Part shown: one piece after another, positions 34,937 to 44,399 of the stretch
Numbering within the stretch: the stretch's first letter is position 1
Layout of the letters: each line of letters begins with the position of its first letter
Origin: Fennellomyces sp. T-0311
Taxonomy: Eukaryota; Mucoromycota; Mucoromycetes; Mucorales; Lichtheimiaceae
Direction: 5' to 3'
Assembly (NCBI GenBank): GCA_025266875.1
Contig: JALLLT010000051.1
Location: 229,480 to 293,479 of the forward strand
Length of the DNA stretch: 64,000 nt
Notes under the pieces: generated by a model
The model's input: the letters and a program-made list of their open reading frames with translations, nothing else
Told to the model about the DNA's origin: nothing
Database searches by the model: none
Program-made: the position numbers and the translations under genes

Positions 34937-35293
34937 ATGGGTCGTGTTAGGCTTGTCCAAGCTAAAAAGCCTTTGCCTACCAGGAAGCGCACATCGAAGC
35001 TAGTTCCACCTCCAACGTCGCAAGAATTGAAAGAGGCTTTAAGAGGCCTAAAGTCGTTAACGGATGGAGTCACTTGCTTACAAAAAGAATTGATGCCAAA
35101 TGAATACGATATCAGTGTCTTAACAGCGCAATTAAGGCGTCTTCATCTCCATCTTCACCTAGAGCCCACAAACTGTAAACAGCATGTTAGCAAGAATGGC
35201 ATAAAAATGCCTAACTCCCAATCGAGCCTGGTCAACGACGAATGGAAAGAACCATCTATACCGGAGCTTCCATCTGGTGTCACAAGATTGTAA
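34937..35293 (+). CDS. Small ORF of the IS630/Tc1-type element (118 aa)
   Basis: Starts MGRVRLVQAKKPLPTRKRTS: a basic N-terminus followed by a helical segment (QELKEALRGLKSLTDGVTCL, SVLTAQLRRLHLHLHL) that could form a coiled coil. I recognise no domain. It lies 88 bp inside the left TIR, 270 bp ahead of the active-type transposase and in the same orientation. An upstream in-frame Met at 34889 would add 16 hydrophobic residues. It may be an accessory protein or a chance frame; recurrence in other copies would decide. Confidence 0.45.
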   Translation: MGRVRLVQAKKPLPTRKRTSKLVPPPTSQELKEALRGLKSLTDGVTCLQKELMPNEYDISVLTAQLRRLHLHLHLEPTNCKQHVSKNGIKMPNSQSSLVNDEWKEPSIPELPSGVTRL

Positions 35294-35563
35294 ACTGATA
35301 TTTAGGAAGTCAAGATACTATGCGATGGTATTTAAAGCAACTTAAGCTATTTCTGAGAGCATTACAATTCCAAAGACCCTTTCATAAAAATGTATAATTG
35401 TTTATTAAGATGTCAGTAATAAAGAGCAGCATCTCAAAACTATCGTTAAAAAATGACCCCTTGTACTACATCTCAAGGTTTTTCAACAGGTGTTCATACC
35501 GCGCTCTATAAATATAAAGTACTTACCTTTCTTCTCAAAGATTTTAAATATTCGCTGTGAGTT

Positions 35564-37147
35564 ATGAAGACACGTTCTCAAAGAGCATTGACTCGCAACG
35601 CCACTAGGACAGCTCAAAGACAGCCTGTCACTCGACAACCTAGACGATCATCTAGACTTGCAGAAGCTATGACGAAACTGAGTATGGAAGACAAACAGGC
35701 TCCAGGTATATCAACTGCTTGAAGCTCTGTCCAAAGCTTACTAAGTTCTGGGTATGTAGTTGATACACCTGATATTCCAGACGAAGATACATACATGGAA
35801 GAAACAATCGAGTTTATTCATGACGAAGAACTCTATCATGTTCACTTTCCAATTGGTCCAACTCGTCTGAACCAACCAGGCGATGATGTAGACGACGATA
35901 CTGATGACGACAACGACAACGACAACGACATGAACAACGGAATGATAATCGAAGACAGTGATGATGAGCACCAACTTTTTTTGATTGCCCCGATAACACC
36001 GCCGATTGCTTCCGCCGAAAATAACAACTCTGTCAGGAACGCCGTAAGACAAATAGCAAGAATAAATGCCCCGGCAAATCCCCGCCGAAAAAATACCAGA
36101 CATTCGTCAGATATTATGAGCCAGTCGTTGATACTTAAGCATGCAGGATTCTCCAACCACTCTGTTGGTGAACTTTTGGGTGTACCCGAAGAAACTGTCC
36201 GGGATCATAGCAAGAGATTTGACACTCGAGGAGGTGAAGCGACTCCAATCAGTAACAAACGTCCCGAGCCAGTACGAAAAATTACTGAAGAAGGAAGTGA
36301 TTTCCTTCTCGACATGGTCAAGAAAACAAACACTGTGACCTTAACTCAAATCCAGCATCTCTATTATCAGCAGTTTCAGGTGTTGTTGGCTCCCTCAACG
36401 TTCTACCGACATCTCGTTCATAAGTGTAGAATCACAATCAAACGCGCTCATCCGTACCCAGAGCGCCGTACTGATGAAGATACCAAGGATATGAGACGAA
36501 ATTTCATCCTTAACAACATCATACACGGCAATGTCGATTACAAGCGCAACTGTGTATTTGTCGATGAAGCATCTGTAATGGCAAACATGCGTCGCAACTA
36601 TGCATGGGCACCAGTGAATCAACCAGCACATGTTGTAGTTCCTCAAATGTATGCCCGTTCCCGATCAATGCTTGCAGCGATTTCCCACTTTGGAATCGTC
36701 GAAGTTTGTACAAAGATCAATCAAAGGGGCCAAGGAGGAGGAACAAAAACCCGTGACTTTTACGCTTTCGTAAACCTGGTGATGGACAAACTGGACGAAC
36801 GAGGCCTGAAGGAGAAGGACTGGTATATTGTGTGTGATAATGCACCTATCCACACTGCACAATTTGTCCAGAAGAGGGTATCGGATCGTGGGTACACATT
36901 GATCTTCTTACCGAGATATTCCCCGGTACTTAATCCCATCGAGCTGTTTTTCTCGAAGGTAAAGCTGCTTTTCCGGCATGTCTCGTTAGAGGCTCAGCTT
37001 GAACAGACAATAGAAAGCCAGTCGAATGATTTGGAAGATCGTCTGACGAAGGCAATGGCAAAGGTCACTGTCAGTGACTATACCGGCTGGACCAAGCATT
37101 CAATGTCTTATTTTAAGCACTGTCTTGACCGAGAAGACTATCTTTAA
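35564..37147 (+). CDS. IS630/Tc1-family transposase with complete DD34E triad
   Basis: Two exons (35564-35705 and 35760-37147, phase 1, donor GTATAT, acceptor TGTAG) give 509 aa. The N-terminus is basic, then strongly acidic. A helix-turn-helix follows (LKHAGFSNHSVGELLGVPEE), then a second DNA-binding helix region (LAPSTFYRHLVHKCRITI). The catalytic domain has CVFVDEASV (D), WYIVCDNAPIH (D), and FLPRYSPVLNPIELFF (E). Thirty-four residues separate the second D from E, the classic DD34E spacing. It is a cut-and-paste transposase expected to act in the nucleus on the long TIRs. No stops or frameshifts: probably functional. It converges on the second transposase, with 206 bp between their stops. 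Confidence 0.9.
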
Positions 37148-37353
37148 TCCCTTTGCCAAAGATCCTTTTCTTGTTTCTTTCTGTCAATGCTCTGTCTATT
37201 CTACTTCCTGTTATCATTCATCCCATGTCAATTCCTTATATTGAATGTCTAGTAGCATACACACATTTGCATGCCTAAATCTAAACGTTTTTATAATGGA
37301 ATAAGTATGTGTGAAGGAAAGCAAAAAGCTGAGTGGGTTACAGAAAGATACGC

Positions 37354-39112
37354 TTAGGGTTGGGTCGTATTCGAAGAAGGACGGAAGCGAAAAAGATCTG
37401 CGTGTTCGCAGTCGTGGCAGCACCTAAAGCGACCAATGATGCAAGTTCTGATGATTTCAGCAGTAGTTTCGCGTAAGGTCGAGTCAAGGCGATTAAAGAT
37501 AGCCTTCTTTAAACTCGCTGGGGTATCAGATACTTTGCGATCACACTTCAGCTCCACATAATCGAATAGCATATCGACAGGGTTGAGAGAGAAAGTATAG
37601 CGCGGCAAGAAGATCGCTCTATGACCAGCTGCCTCAACTACCTGTGTTAGCATTTTTTTGGTCTCGCCTGGGGCATCGTCGAAGATGATGTCCCAGTTTT
37701 GGAGTTCATCTTCCTCCATCTTGACTAGAACTTGCCGTACAAACTTCTTGGCGTCGTCATCGGTGGTTTTACGGAATAATTTAAATTCCTGGCAAATCAC
37801 CCCCTTTTGGTGGATGGCAGCCAGGTAGGCCATCTTGGTGACAATGGGCTTCTCCTTCATTTCCCGCGTCTTGACTTCCTTGCCTTCGGCTCTGGCTTTA
37901 GCAATTCTGCGTTGCTTCTTGTCGTCATCACCATACTTTCGTTTGGGATTTGCGTCGTAGGCTGCTTCACCGACGAATACACAGCGTCTGGGGTTAACAC
38001 CTTTATCAAATAATGTGTGTAGACAGTTTTTCTTGCTTGTTGTTGGCGTCTCTTCTATCGGCTGCTTCGGAAAGGTTTGATGGCGGCGCAACGAAATTCG
38101 AAAGTTTTTTTGCACATATGCTTTTAAATCTGCTCGGGTGATATCGTTGCCAAACATTTGCAAGAAATGTTGGTACACTTCATTGTGGGTTGCAATACTG
38201 TGCTCATCAACAAATCTGCAAACCCATTTATACATAGCATCAGTAAAGGTCGGAGGGTTCTTCTTCGTTGGACCGGTCTTTTTCTTTTCAAAAGTGCCGG
38301 TTTCTTCGAATGCTCGTGCTCGGCTGCGCAAAGTGTTGATGTTTATATTGTGATCTTCAGCAGTCAGAGTCAAACCCTTTCCTGCTAGCAGATCTTTCAA
38401 AGCAGCTTCAATGGCACCAGATTTTGAGCCGTTATACAGCTTTCTTTGCTTCCCCTTTTTGATCCGTGTTGGAGCAGCTGCAGGAGAATCATCAGCAGTA
38501 GAGGCAGTGTTCTGTGACACTACCTGTTGCTCAGGTGCTGCTGGTGGCTGTTCTAAAGATACAGCAGGTGTCGGTCCTTGCACGAGTTCCTCGGGAAGCG
38601 GAGTAGATGAAGAGTCATCATCGCTGCCCTCCATGTTTACATCACCTTCCCAGTCTACTTGACTGTAATCTGAACGGGCTATACGTGTCACTTAGTAAGT
38701 CACCATCGTATTAAACAATACTTTCAATAGACAACATACGGGAGCCTTGGTGTACTGCAGCTTCTGGACTCTCGTATGAAAGTGACGCCATACCTACTCC
38801 CGTGTCTTTCAAAAATAAGGTGGTACAACACTGATTTTAGAAAGAATTTCATCTATACTACTTTTGCAGTACTCAGTTACCTCCATGATTTCTATCATTA
38901 CTCATATTCAAATTACTGAAGGTGCGCACCATAGATGCGACTGTAGGAGCACTAGTATGTATGCCTACAAGGCCATCAGCAGCATCTCGCTCAGAAGCCG
39001 AGAGTTCGGTAGCAACACGAGGACGCTTTTCCCGCTGGATACTATCGATATCCATGTTCAAAGGTGGAGGCGGTGTCGGGGAATGAGCACGTTTGTTTGT
39101 CTCAGTTGTCAT
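37354..39112 (-). CDS. IS630/Tc1-family transposase paralogue lacking the catalytic triad
   Basis: Three exons (39112-38881, 38796-38740 and 38690-37354) keep phase 1 at both junctions and give 541 aa with no stop. The N-terminal 80 residues are polar with a KRAHSPTPPPPL stretch and an Arg/Lys patch. After an acidic Pro/Gln region come HTH-like segments (GAIEAALKDLLAGKGLTL, and TRADLKAYVQKNFRISL) and the DDE fold. The first position reads RRCVFVGEAAY (Gly for Asp), the second IIFDDAPGETKK (Asp kept, the following His replaced by Glu), and the third FLPRYTFSLNPVDMLF (Asp for Glu) at the same 34-residue spacing. Cleavage activity is therefore unlikely. Long intact frames, proper introns and its place inside the same TIRs argue it is a maintained partner, perhaps a DNA-binding subunit or repressor; that role is inference. 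Confidence 0.88.
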
Positions 39113-39271
39113 TTTTTTTTAAAAAAAAAGGCGATGAAGAGAAAGAAGGAAGTTTATGTGCCTGTTTTACAAAGCGGAAATGTATCTAACATGTTTGTCA
39201 TACACTCAAGCTGGTGTATTGCGAAGCGGTGAACGGTTCTCTAACTTTATCTGGCCAAAAATATATCACTC

Positions 39272-39784
39272 TTTCCTCGGAACACTACAAGTGCAACTTT
39301 GCCTGAGAAGCAGAAAGGGCCTGTTATAGATGTGAATTATATTATTAGCCATTGGCAACATTTGGTTAGCGACGAGAGAAAAACCGAGATTCCAATGGTG
39401 AACTGCAGCGCTTAGTGATGAATATGTTTTTCAATGATGAAACTTGGCGTGCCAATTATGAATAGCTGATGCACCGAGATTGAATAATGCACATTGTTTA
39501 ATGTGAATGAACACATGCCATCGAATGTGAATAACATGTGGGATCAAAGATCAAAAAGTGGCGTTTGTATATGGAAAATGGTTCACCCACAGATGAATTT
39601 CAAAAACGAAAAACTCGATGCCCACAAGTGAATAATCTAGCAGCCCGAAGGTGAATAACCCCGCCCGATCACGAAAAATTGTCTCTCCCAAACCTACAAA
39701 ATCTGCCTGCCAAAGTTGCAAAAATTCACTGCCAAAGTATATAAAATACCACCGCCATCGGCGGTATTACGTGCAAAATCCTGT
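39272..39784 (-). repeat. Right long TIR
   Basis: Reverse complement of the left TIR over about 512 bp. Near-identity between the ends implies recent insertion or gene conversion. It contains the same 22-bp spaced cores. The minus-strand transposase starts 159 bp inward. Confidence 0.92.
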
Positions 39785-39942
39785 ATCTTCACTACCTCTC
39801 TATATATCTAGCATATGACATTACGATAAGGTTTATTGATAGCTTAATTGTCATCAGATGTCTGCTCATCTACTTCATCTACATAGCCACCGGCAACACG
39901 AACCAGCGCTTCACCGAGAGCCAAAAGTCGATTAACCGAACG

Positions 39943-40989
39943 CTAGTTCTCTATATGGCGTTGCTCGATCGCAATTCCTTCCAGGCGACGCCGTCGTAGT
40001 ACCCTCAACTCGTGCTCCTGCAAGTCATGCTTCCTCTTAAGATGATCGTCTGCAAGATCCTCACGCAAACCCGCGCGCAAAGCATTCATAGCAGACAGGG
40101 TCATGCTATGGAACTCATCATTCGATCGCTCGAGGGTTTGACGAACTCCATCGACATCCAAAACAGCACGACGACCACGCCCAATTCCTGGCTGAGCTGA
40201 GGCTGTTGCAGGTGCAGGTGGAGGTGTTGCTGCCTGTGTTGGTGCTGGTGTCGAGATTGCTGCTATTGTTGTTGTGGGTGCCAGGGACCACTCAAGAAAA
40301 GGGCTCCCTGATTGAGTTTCCTCATCAGGTTGCACCGTCGTATCTCTGACAAGGTGCGTCAGAGTACAGAAGCCAGTATTCCCCGCATCCATCGACTCAA
40401 GGACAATCTGTGGGTGGATCGATGGATCGTTTTCCAGAATCCGACCTACTTTGTCATAATATTCCCAGTTGTTGCGAGGATCCGTGCTGCCAACGCCTGT
40501 CAATCCAAGGTAGTTACAGATCAAGGTATAGGTGCCTTTGATGGCGCCCCACTTGTTTTCTATCTTTCCTGGGTTAATGTTTTCAACAAAACTGAGAAAG
40601 TAATGCAGATCCTCTGGGTATTCTCTGCTAGTAGCCATGACAGTTAGCTTAGAGTCCTGATACACGTTCTCCCAACGTTGCGCGGCAGAGATGGTGGGAC
40701 TGGGTCTTATAAAGTACTCTATATGATCGGCTATCACGTCGAGCAGCGCTTGGTACGTCGCGCAGTTCCAATGGATGCTGACATTTTCATCAATTGGCCC
40801 AAAATCATCTGGTATTTTGGGCATTTCGCATGGCACCTCAGGCGTTTGCTCGCGGGTTTCAGTTCCTGCGACAGAGGAAGCGATAGAAGTATGCAAGGCA
40901 GGCGATTCCGGTTCAGGAGAGGGCTGGATGGCTTCATTGAAGCTCATCATACCCATTCCTGGCAAAATGTTTCTCAGCAGGCGTGGCAT
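39943..40989 (-). CDS. Harbinger-2 SANT/Myb-like DNA-binding protein
   Basis: A 348-aa open frame. The N-terminal third is Pro/Ser/Glu-rich. Residues about 70-190 carry a Myb/SANT-like trihelix pattern (IHWNCATYQALLDVIADHIE, KIENKWGAIKGTYTLIC), then a Pro/Ala/Thr-rich linker and a C-terminal coiled coil (LKRKHDLQEHELRVLRRRRL). It is the expected second protein of Harbinger-2, convergent with the DDE gene at 32508 and lying within the same ATT-flanked ends. It is uninterrupted, unlike its partner. In the superfamily it brings the nuclease to element ends. Confidence 0.78.
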   Translation of the reverse strand: MPRLLRNILPGMGMMSFNEAIQPSPEPESPALHTSIASSVAGTETREQTPEVPCEMPKIPDDFGPIDENVSIHWNCATYQALLDVIADHIEYFIRPSPTISAAQRWENVYQDSKLTVMATSREYPEDLHYFLSFVENINPGKIENKWGAIKGTYTLICNYLGLTGVGSTDPRNNWEYYDKVGRILENDPSIHPQIVLESMDAGNTGFCTLTHLVRDTTVQPDEETQSGSPFLEWSLAPTTTIAAISTPAPTQAATPPPAPATASAQPGIGRGRRAVLDVDGVRQTLERSNDEFHSMTLSAMNALRAGLREDLADDHLKRKHDLQEHELRVLRRRRLEGIAIEQRHIEN

Positions 40990-41218
40990 TTGTTGGGTAA
41001 AATTGCAAACAGTAAAAAGTATCTTTATTTGCGATTGTGCGCGTATGGGTCACTATAGTATTTCTAAATTAAGACAAATGCTAAAAAAAAATCGTGTCAG
41101 GACGATTTTTTTTTGTTATGCCATATAAGGTACATAGACCTTATATGATATAACAAAATTGATTCTCAGCAGTCTTAATTGCCACCTTGTGTGCACCCAT
41201 TGCCAATTTACTTTTCAA

Positions 41219-42673
41219 ATGTCTAATAACAATGTGTCAAAACGCGAAAAAATGATGTTGACGTACTTGAACTTCGTGCAATCAGCACAGAAGATCCATG
41301 ATGGCACTCATTCAATTGTCAACAAGTTGGATTAGGCCTTAGGATTCGGCCAATCATCAGAAGGTTATGAAGATGATTGCGATTTAGCCAAGAACTGGCA
41401 CGAAAGTAACAGTATTGGTGTGCAGCTGGATATTGAAAATATCTAAACAATTCTGCAGGCACGCTATTTCGCAACCAGAAGAAACCCGAAACTGAAGGCA
41501 CGAGATTGGTGCGCCATCATCCTTTCGAGCAATGATGACCACGATTTCCGCCATGAGTTTCGCATGACTAGGAGCACGTTCAACTATATCCTAGGTCTCA
41601 TTCAAGACGACGCTTCAGTCTTTGGTGCCGACCAAACGCCAGTGTCTATTCAGCTTGAGGTAGTACTTTTTTCATTTTGGACGTTACGGCCATGATCTCG
41701 TTGATGTCGCAACGAGATATGGCATCTCCAAGGGTGCAGTGGTCAATTTCACGAACCGAGTGATCAAGGCGTTGTACAAGCACTTGAACGACCACATCTT
41801 CTGGCCAGATGCACATGAGCACACGGCATTGAAGCAGGACCTGGTCGAAATCAAGGGTTCTGGGTTCAACGACTGTGTTGGGATTGTCAATGGTACCGAA
41901 GTCGTATTTCAGTATCGACCTGTATACCAGCTCAACGAGTTTTATACTAGTAAGAAGTGACATGCACTGAGCCTGCAAGTTGTGTGTGACATCAACAATG
42001 TCATCTGTTATATTGGCCTCGGCGAATTAGGCAAGGTGCATGACTCGCGTGCATTCAAGAAGATCGCCATGGGAGCAAACCAGGAAAACTATTTCCAGGG
42101 AAATGAGTACATTCTCAGTGATGCAGTGTACGAGCTCTTCCATCGCGTCATCACACCATACAAAGGTGATGCAAGAAGAAGAGGTGGAAATGCAATGTTC
42201 AACTGAAAACTCTCATATGTGCGAGGTACTTTTTGTATAGTTACATGAAACGCTAGTAAAGCAGCTAATATGAGACATGTCGCATATATATAATTGAAGT
42301 TGAGAAGACCATTGGATTCCTAAAAAACAGATGGCAGATATTGAAGTGCCTTCCTATCCTAATCTGAAGCAACAAGGATATTGCGAAGTGTACAGTCTGG
42401 ATATCTGTCATCTGTATGCTCCACAACATTGTACAAAGACAGGAGTCCGATGATAACTCGTACACCGACGTTCTCTATCGTCTGAGACACGATCCAAATC
42501 AAGGACGCGACCAAGAAAACGTTCGTATGATCCAAGCGATCGTTGATGGAGATGCATACGAGCAGATCATCCAACAAGAAAGCTACCCTAGGCAGCGATC
42601 TATCAGCTCCTACAGTAGCGGTGAAAGAGTGCGTAGGCACTTGAAACGGTCTCTCGGGATCTGTGAGCAATAA
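41219..42673 (+). pseudogene. Third Harbinger-type transposase relic (Harbinger-3)
   Basis: Starts at 41219 (MSNNNVSKREKMML), just outside the right end of Harbinger-2. In-frame stops lie at about 41333 (TAG) and 41444 (TAA), a T-run frameshift near 41670, and a TGA at 41959 (SKK*HAL, likely CGA). Marks of the DDE_4 nuclease remain: GAVVNFTNRV, DCVGIVNGTEV (the first catalytic Asp now Asn), GKVHDSRAFK (second Asp) and CMLHNIVQRQE. No SANT gene or terminal repeats were found. It is a dead copy. Confidence 0.75.
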
Positions 42674-42834
42674 TGTTTGAGCTATAAAAATACTCGCACA
42701 AATCTATTCATCTCTTTCGTCCTCAGCAGCCTCAGATCAAGTCCAAACTAGCGTCAGCCGTCAAAAAGTACAGTCACGCAGTCACAGTTATGGTCTGTCA
42801 AAATCCTGTGGTATATAATATTTGTTATATATAT
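42674..42834. other. Spacer between Harbinger-3 relic and tRNA-like sequence
   Basis: AT-rich; a TATATATATA run ends at about 42836. No gene seen. Confidence 0.4.
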
Positions 42835-42899
42835 ATGGCATGATAGTTAGAGCGCGAGCCTTTCAACCATTTTGTCCTGGGTTCAAATCCCAGTAAAAT
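42835..42899 (+). pseudogene. tRNA-derived sequence (degenerate)
   Basis: TGGCATGATAGTTAGAGCGC resembles a D-arm/A-box, and CTGGGTTCAAATCCCAG forms a perfect T-arm with a B-box (GGTTCAAATCC). The anticodon stem does not close well and the acceptor strands do not match, so this is not a functional tRNA. It ends at the first base of the Ty3-C 5' LTR. It may be a decayed tRNA gene or the head of a SINE. Confidence 0.45.
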
Positions 42900-42906
42900 A
42901 TTTTTG

Positions 42907-43239
42907 TGTCGTAACCATTCTGGCGGGCTTCTTTGTATTTCTCTTTTTGGACAGATCGTTCGTGATACCTCTTTGTTGCACAGCAACGCGCTGTTGCACG
43001 AATATTACTCACAACGCGTCCATCCCTTTTAGACCCCAGCATGACTCACACATATTCACCTTGTTGCCCACATTACTCATACCATAGTCATTACATGCAT
43101 TATTACAGATAATACTTTATTAGCTAGATTATATAAATATCCCCATAGACAAAAGCAATAAACGTCATCTATCTACTTCTCTCTCAAACCTCTTTTCTGT
43201 TATTGGCCACGGATCTATCCGCCAAAAAGTGACACGACA
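42907..43239 (+). repeat. Ty3-C 5' LTR
   Basis: 333 bp with TGTCGT/ACGACA ends, a TATATAAATA-like box near 43131 and AATAAA at 43158. The terminal hexamers match those of Ty3-E although the bodies differ. Confidence 0.85.
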
Positions 43240-43403
43240 ATTGGTAGCGAAAGCGGTTTATAGCTGATAACAGCAGAAAAATATCCAGACTTCAAGGCCC
43301 TAGTTTCCAAGGATATCGACAACCAGTCAACTCTATTCCGGACCCAGAACACGAAGAATTTACAACCAAAGAGGAATTTTTGATCGACCTCGACGAATGC
43401 CCC

Positions 43404-44381
43404 ATGACTCAAGAAACTGCACAAGACGACCAGATGAAGCTGGTCATGCAGGCGTTAACTGAGCTCTTAGCAGCCAAGAACACTCCGACGACCTCGACCC
43501 CAAATTTGGGTTTTCAACCTCGTGTCCATGAGCCCGATATGTATAATGGTAGCCGCGCTATGAATGCAGTACAGAGTTGGGTACGCCAAATTGAACGATA
43601 TCTGGAGATGTCATCCGTCAGCAAGCACATGTATATCAGCTATGCGGTGACCTTCCTCCGTGGAGAAGCTGAAATATGGTGGCAGCAACAAGCGCGTATG
43701 GCGAACGAAACCAAGACTGAGATTAGTTGGAAGGATTTTAAGGAGCGAATCGAAGCAGCGTACAGCCCGGCCAACGTTAAGCAGCTAGCAAGAGACCAAC
43801 TGGCCCAGCTTGTGCAAAACGGTACTGTTGCTGACTATGTCGCACAATTCCAAGCTCTTTGGTGCGCGCTACCATCGATGACGAATGAGGAGGCCAAGGA
43901 CCGTTTCGAGCGAGGCTTACAGCCTATCATCCGTGCCGAAGTTTGCTTTCGTTTCCTGACCACCACCAACAAGTCGATGCGGTTGGCCCTGCTGTGCGAC
44001 AGCCAGCGTACTCAATCCATGATGGCCTTTGGCCAAGGTGCGCACGCATTCTACCAGCAACCGCAACAGCCCCCGCCATACCAACAAGCCTCCCAGCCCC
44101 ACCAATTTCATGTACCTGAGTATATGCGCTCCTCTGGTGTGGCTCCCATGGATCTTGACGCCATCCGTACAAGAGGACCAGGTTCCAGTTGGCGCTCACC
44201 TGGTCGCGGAAACAACCCCAGCTGGCGCCAACAAGGTGGTGGCAGCCGTGGCTCTATCGATGGCAAGGAGTGCCACAATTGCGGTGGTCTTGGGCATTTT
44301 GCTCGCAATTGCCCATCCAGACCGGGTCTCAAACAAGGTCGCCAAGGTGGTCAGGGAAAAGGCAAAGCGCGGTTGGATTAA
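43404..44381 (+). CDS. gag: Ty3-C Gag
   Basis: About 325 aa from the Met at 43404. The capsid-like region includes [20 protein letters not shown] and [17 protein letters not shown] Gln/Pro-rich linker and a single CCHC knuckle ([14 protein letters not shown]) precede the C-terminus. It is uninterrupted and ends with the slippery frameshift site into pol. It resembles Ty3-E Gag in layout. Confidence 0.88.
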   Translation: MTQETAQDDQMKLVMQALTELLAAKNTPTTSTPNLGFQPRVHEPDMYNGSRAMNAVQSWVRQIERYLEMSSVSKHMYISYAVTFLRGEAEIWWQQQARMANETKTEISWKDFKERIEAAYSPANVKQLARDQLAQLVQNGTVADYVAQFQALWCALPSMTNEEAKDRFERGLQPIIRAEVCFRFLTTTNKSMRLALLCDSQRTQSMMAFGQGAHAFYQQPQQPPPYQQASQPHQFHVPEYMRSSGVAPMDLDAIRTRGPGSSWRSPGRGNNPSWRQQGGGSRGSIDGKECHNCGGLGHFARNCPSRPGLKQGRQGGQGKGKARLD

Positions 44382-44399
44382 GGGAAGTCCCTCCGCGCT
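44354..44399 (+). promoter_or_regulatory. -1 ribosomal frameshift signal, Ty3-C gag/pol
   Basis: The slippery heptamer G GGA AAA (44354-44360) is in the gag frame. After 5 nt a 7-bp stem AGCGCGG/CCGCGCT (44366-44372 with 44393-44399) encloses a smaller AGGGA/TCCCT hairpin. The gag stop lies inside. The pol frame begins at the slip. Confidence 0.8.

Larger units (their letters stand above)
34337..39784. mobile_element. IS630/Tc1-type transposon with long TIRs and two transposase genes
   Basis: 5448 bp, flanked by the TA duplication (34335-34336 and 39785-39786) that defines Tc1/mariner/IS630 integration. The terminal inverted repeats are exceptionally long (34337-34848 and 39272-39784, about 512 bp) and nearly identical, starting CAGGATTTTGCACGTAATAC. 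Inside, in order, are a 118-aa plus-strand ORF, a 509-aa plus-strand DD34E transposase, and a convergent minus-strand 541-aa transposase paralogue whose catalytic positions are changed. All three frames are free of stops, unlike almost every older element here, so the insertion is young or under selection. It sits inside Harbinger-2. Confidence 0.92.
32214..41198. mobile_element. PIF-Harbinger transposon Harbinger-2, split by a nested Tc1-type element
   Basis: The left end reads GGGTGCTCACAAGGTGGCAA. The right end, read in reverse complement, is GGGTGCACACAAGGTGGCAA. Both are flanked by ATT (32211-32213 and 41199-41201), a 3-bp TSD. Inside are a plus-strand DDE nuclease (32508-34093) and a minus-strand SANT-like gene (39943-40989), convergent as in Harbinger-1. 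The 5448-bp IS630/Tc1 element (34337-39784) sits between the two 3' ends. Without it Harbinger-2 is about 3.5 kb. Confidence 0.88.

Noticed and set aside
41219..42673. Harbinger-3 DDE gene as part of Harbinger-2
   Set aside because: It lies outside the right end and ATT duplication of Harbinger-2, and a better DDE partner sits inside.
42835..42899. Functional tRNA gene
   Set aside because: The T-arm is good but the anticodon and acceptor stems do not pair, so I call it tRNA-derived only.
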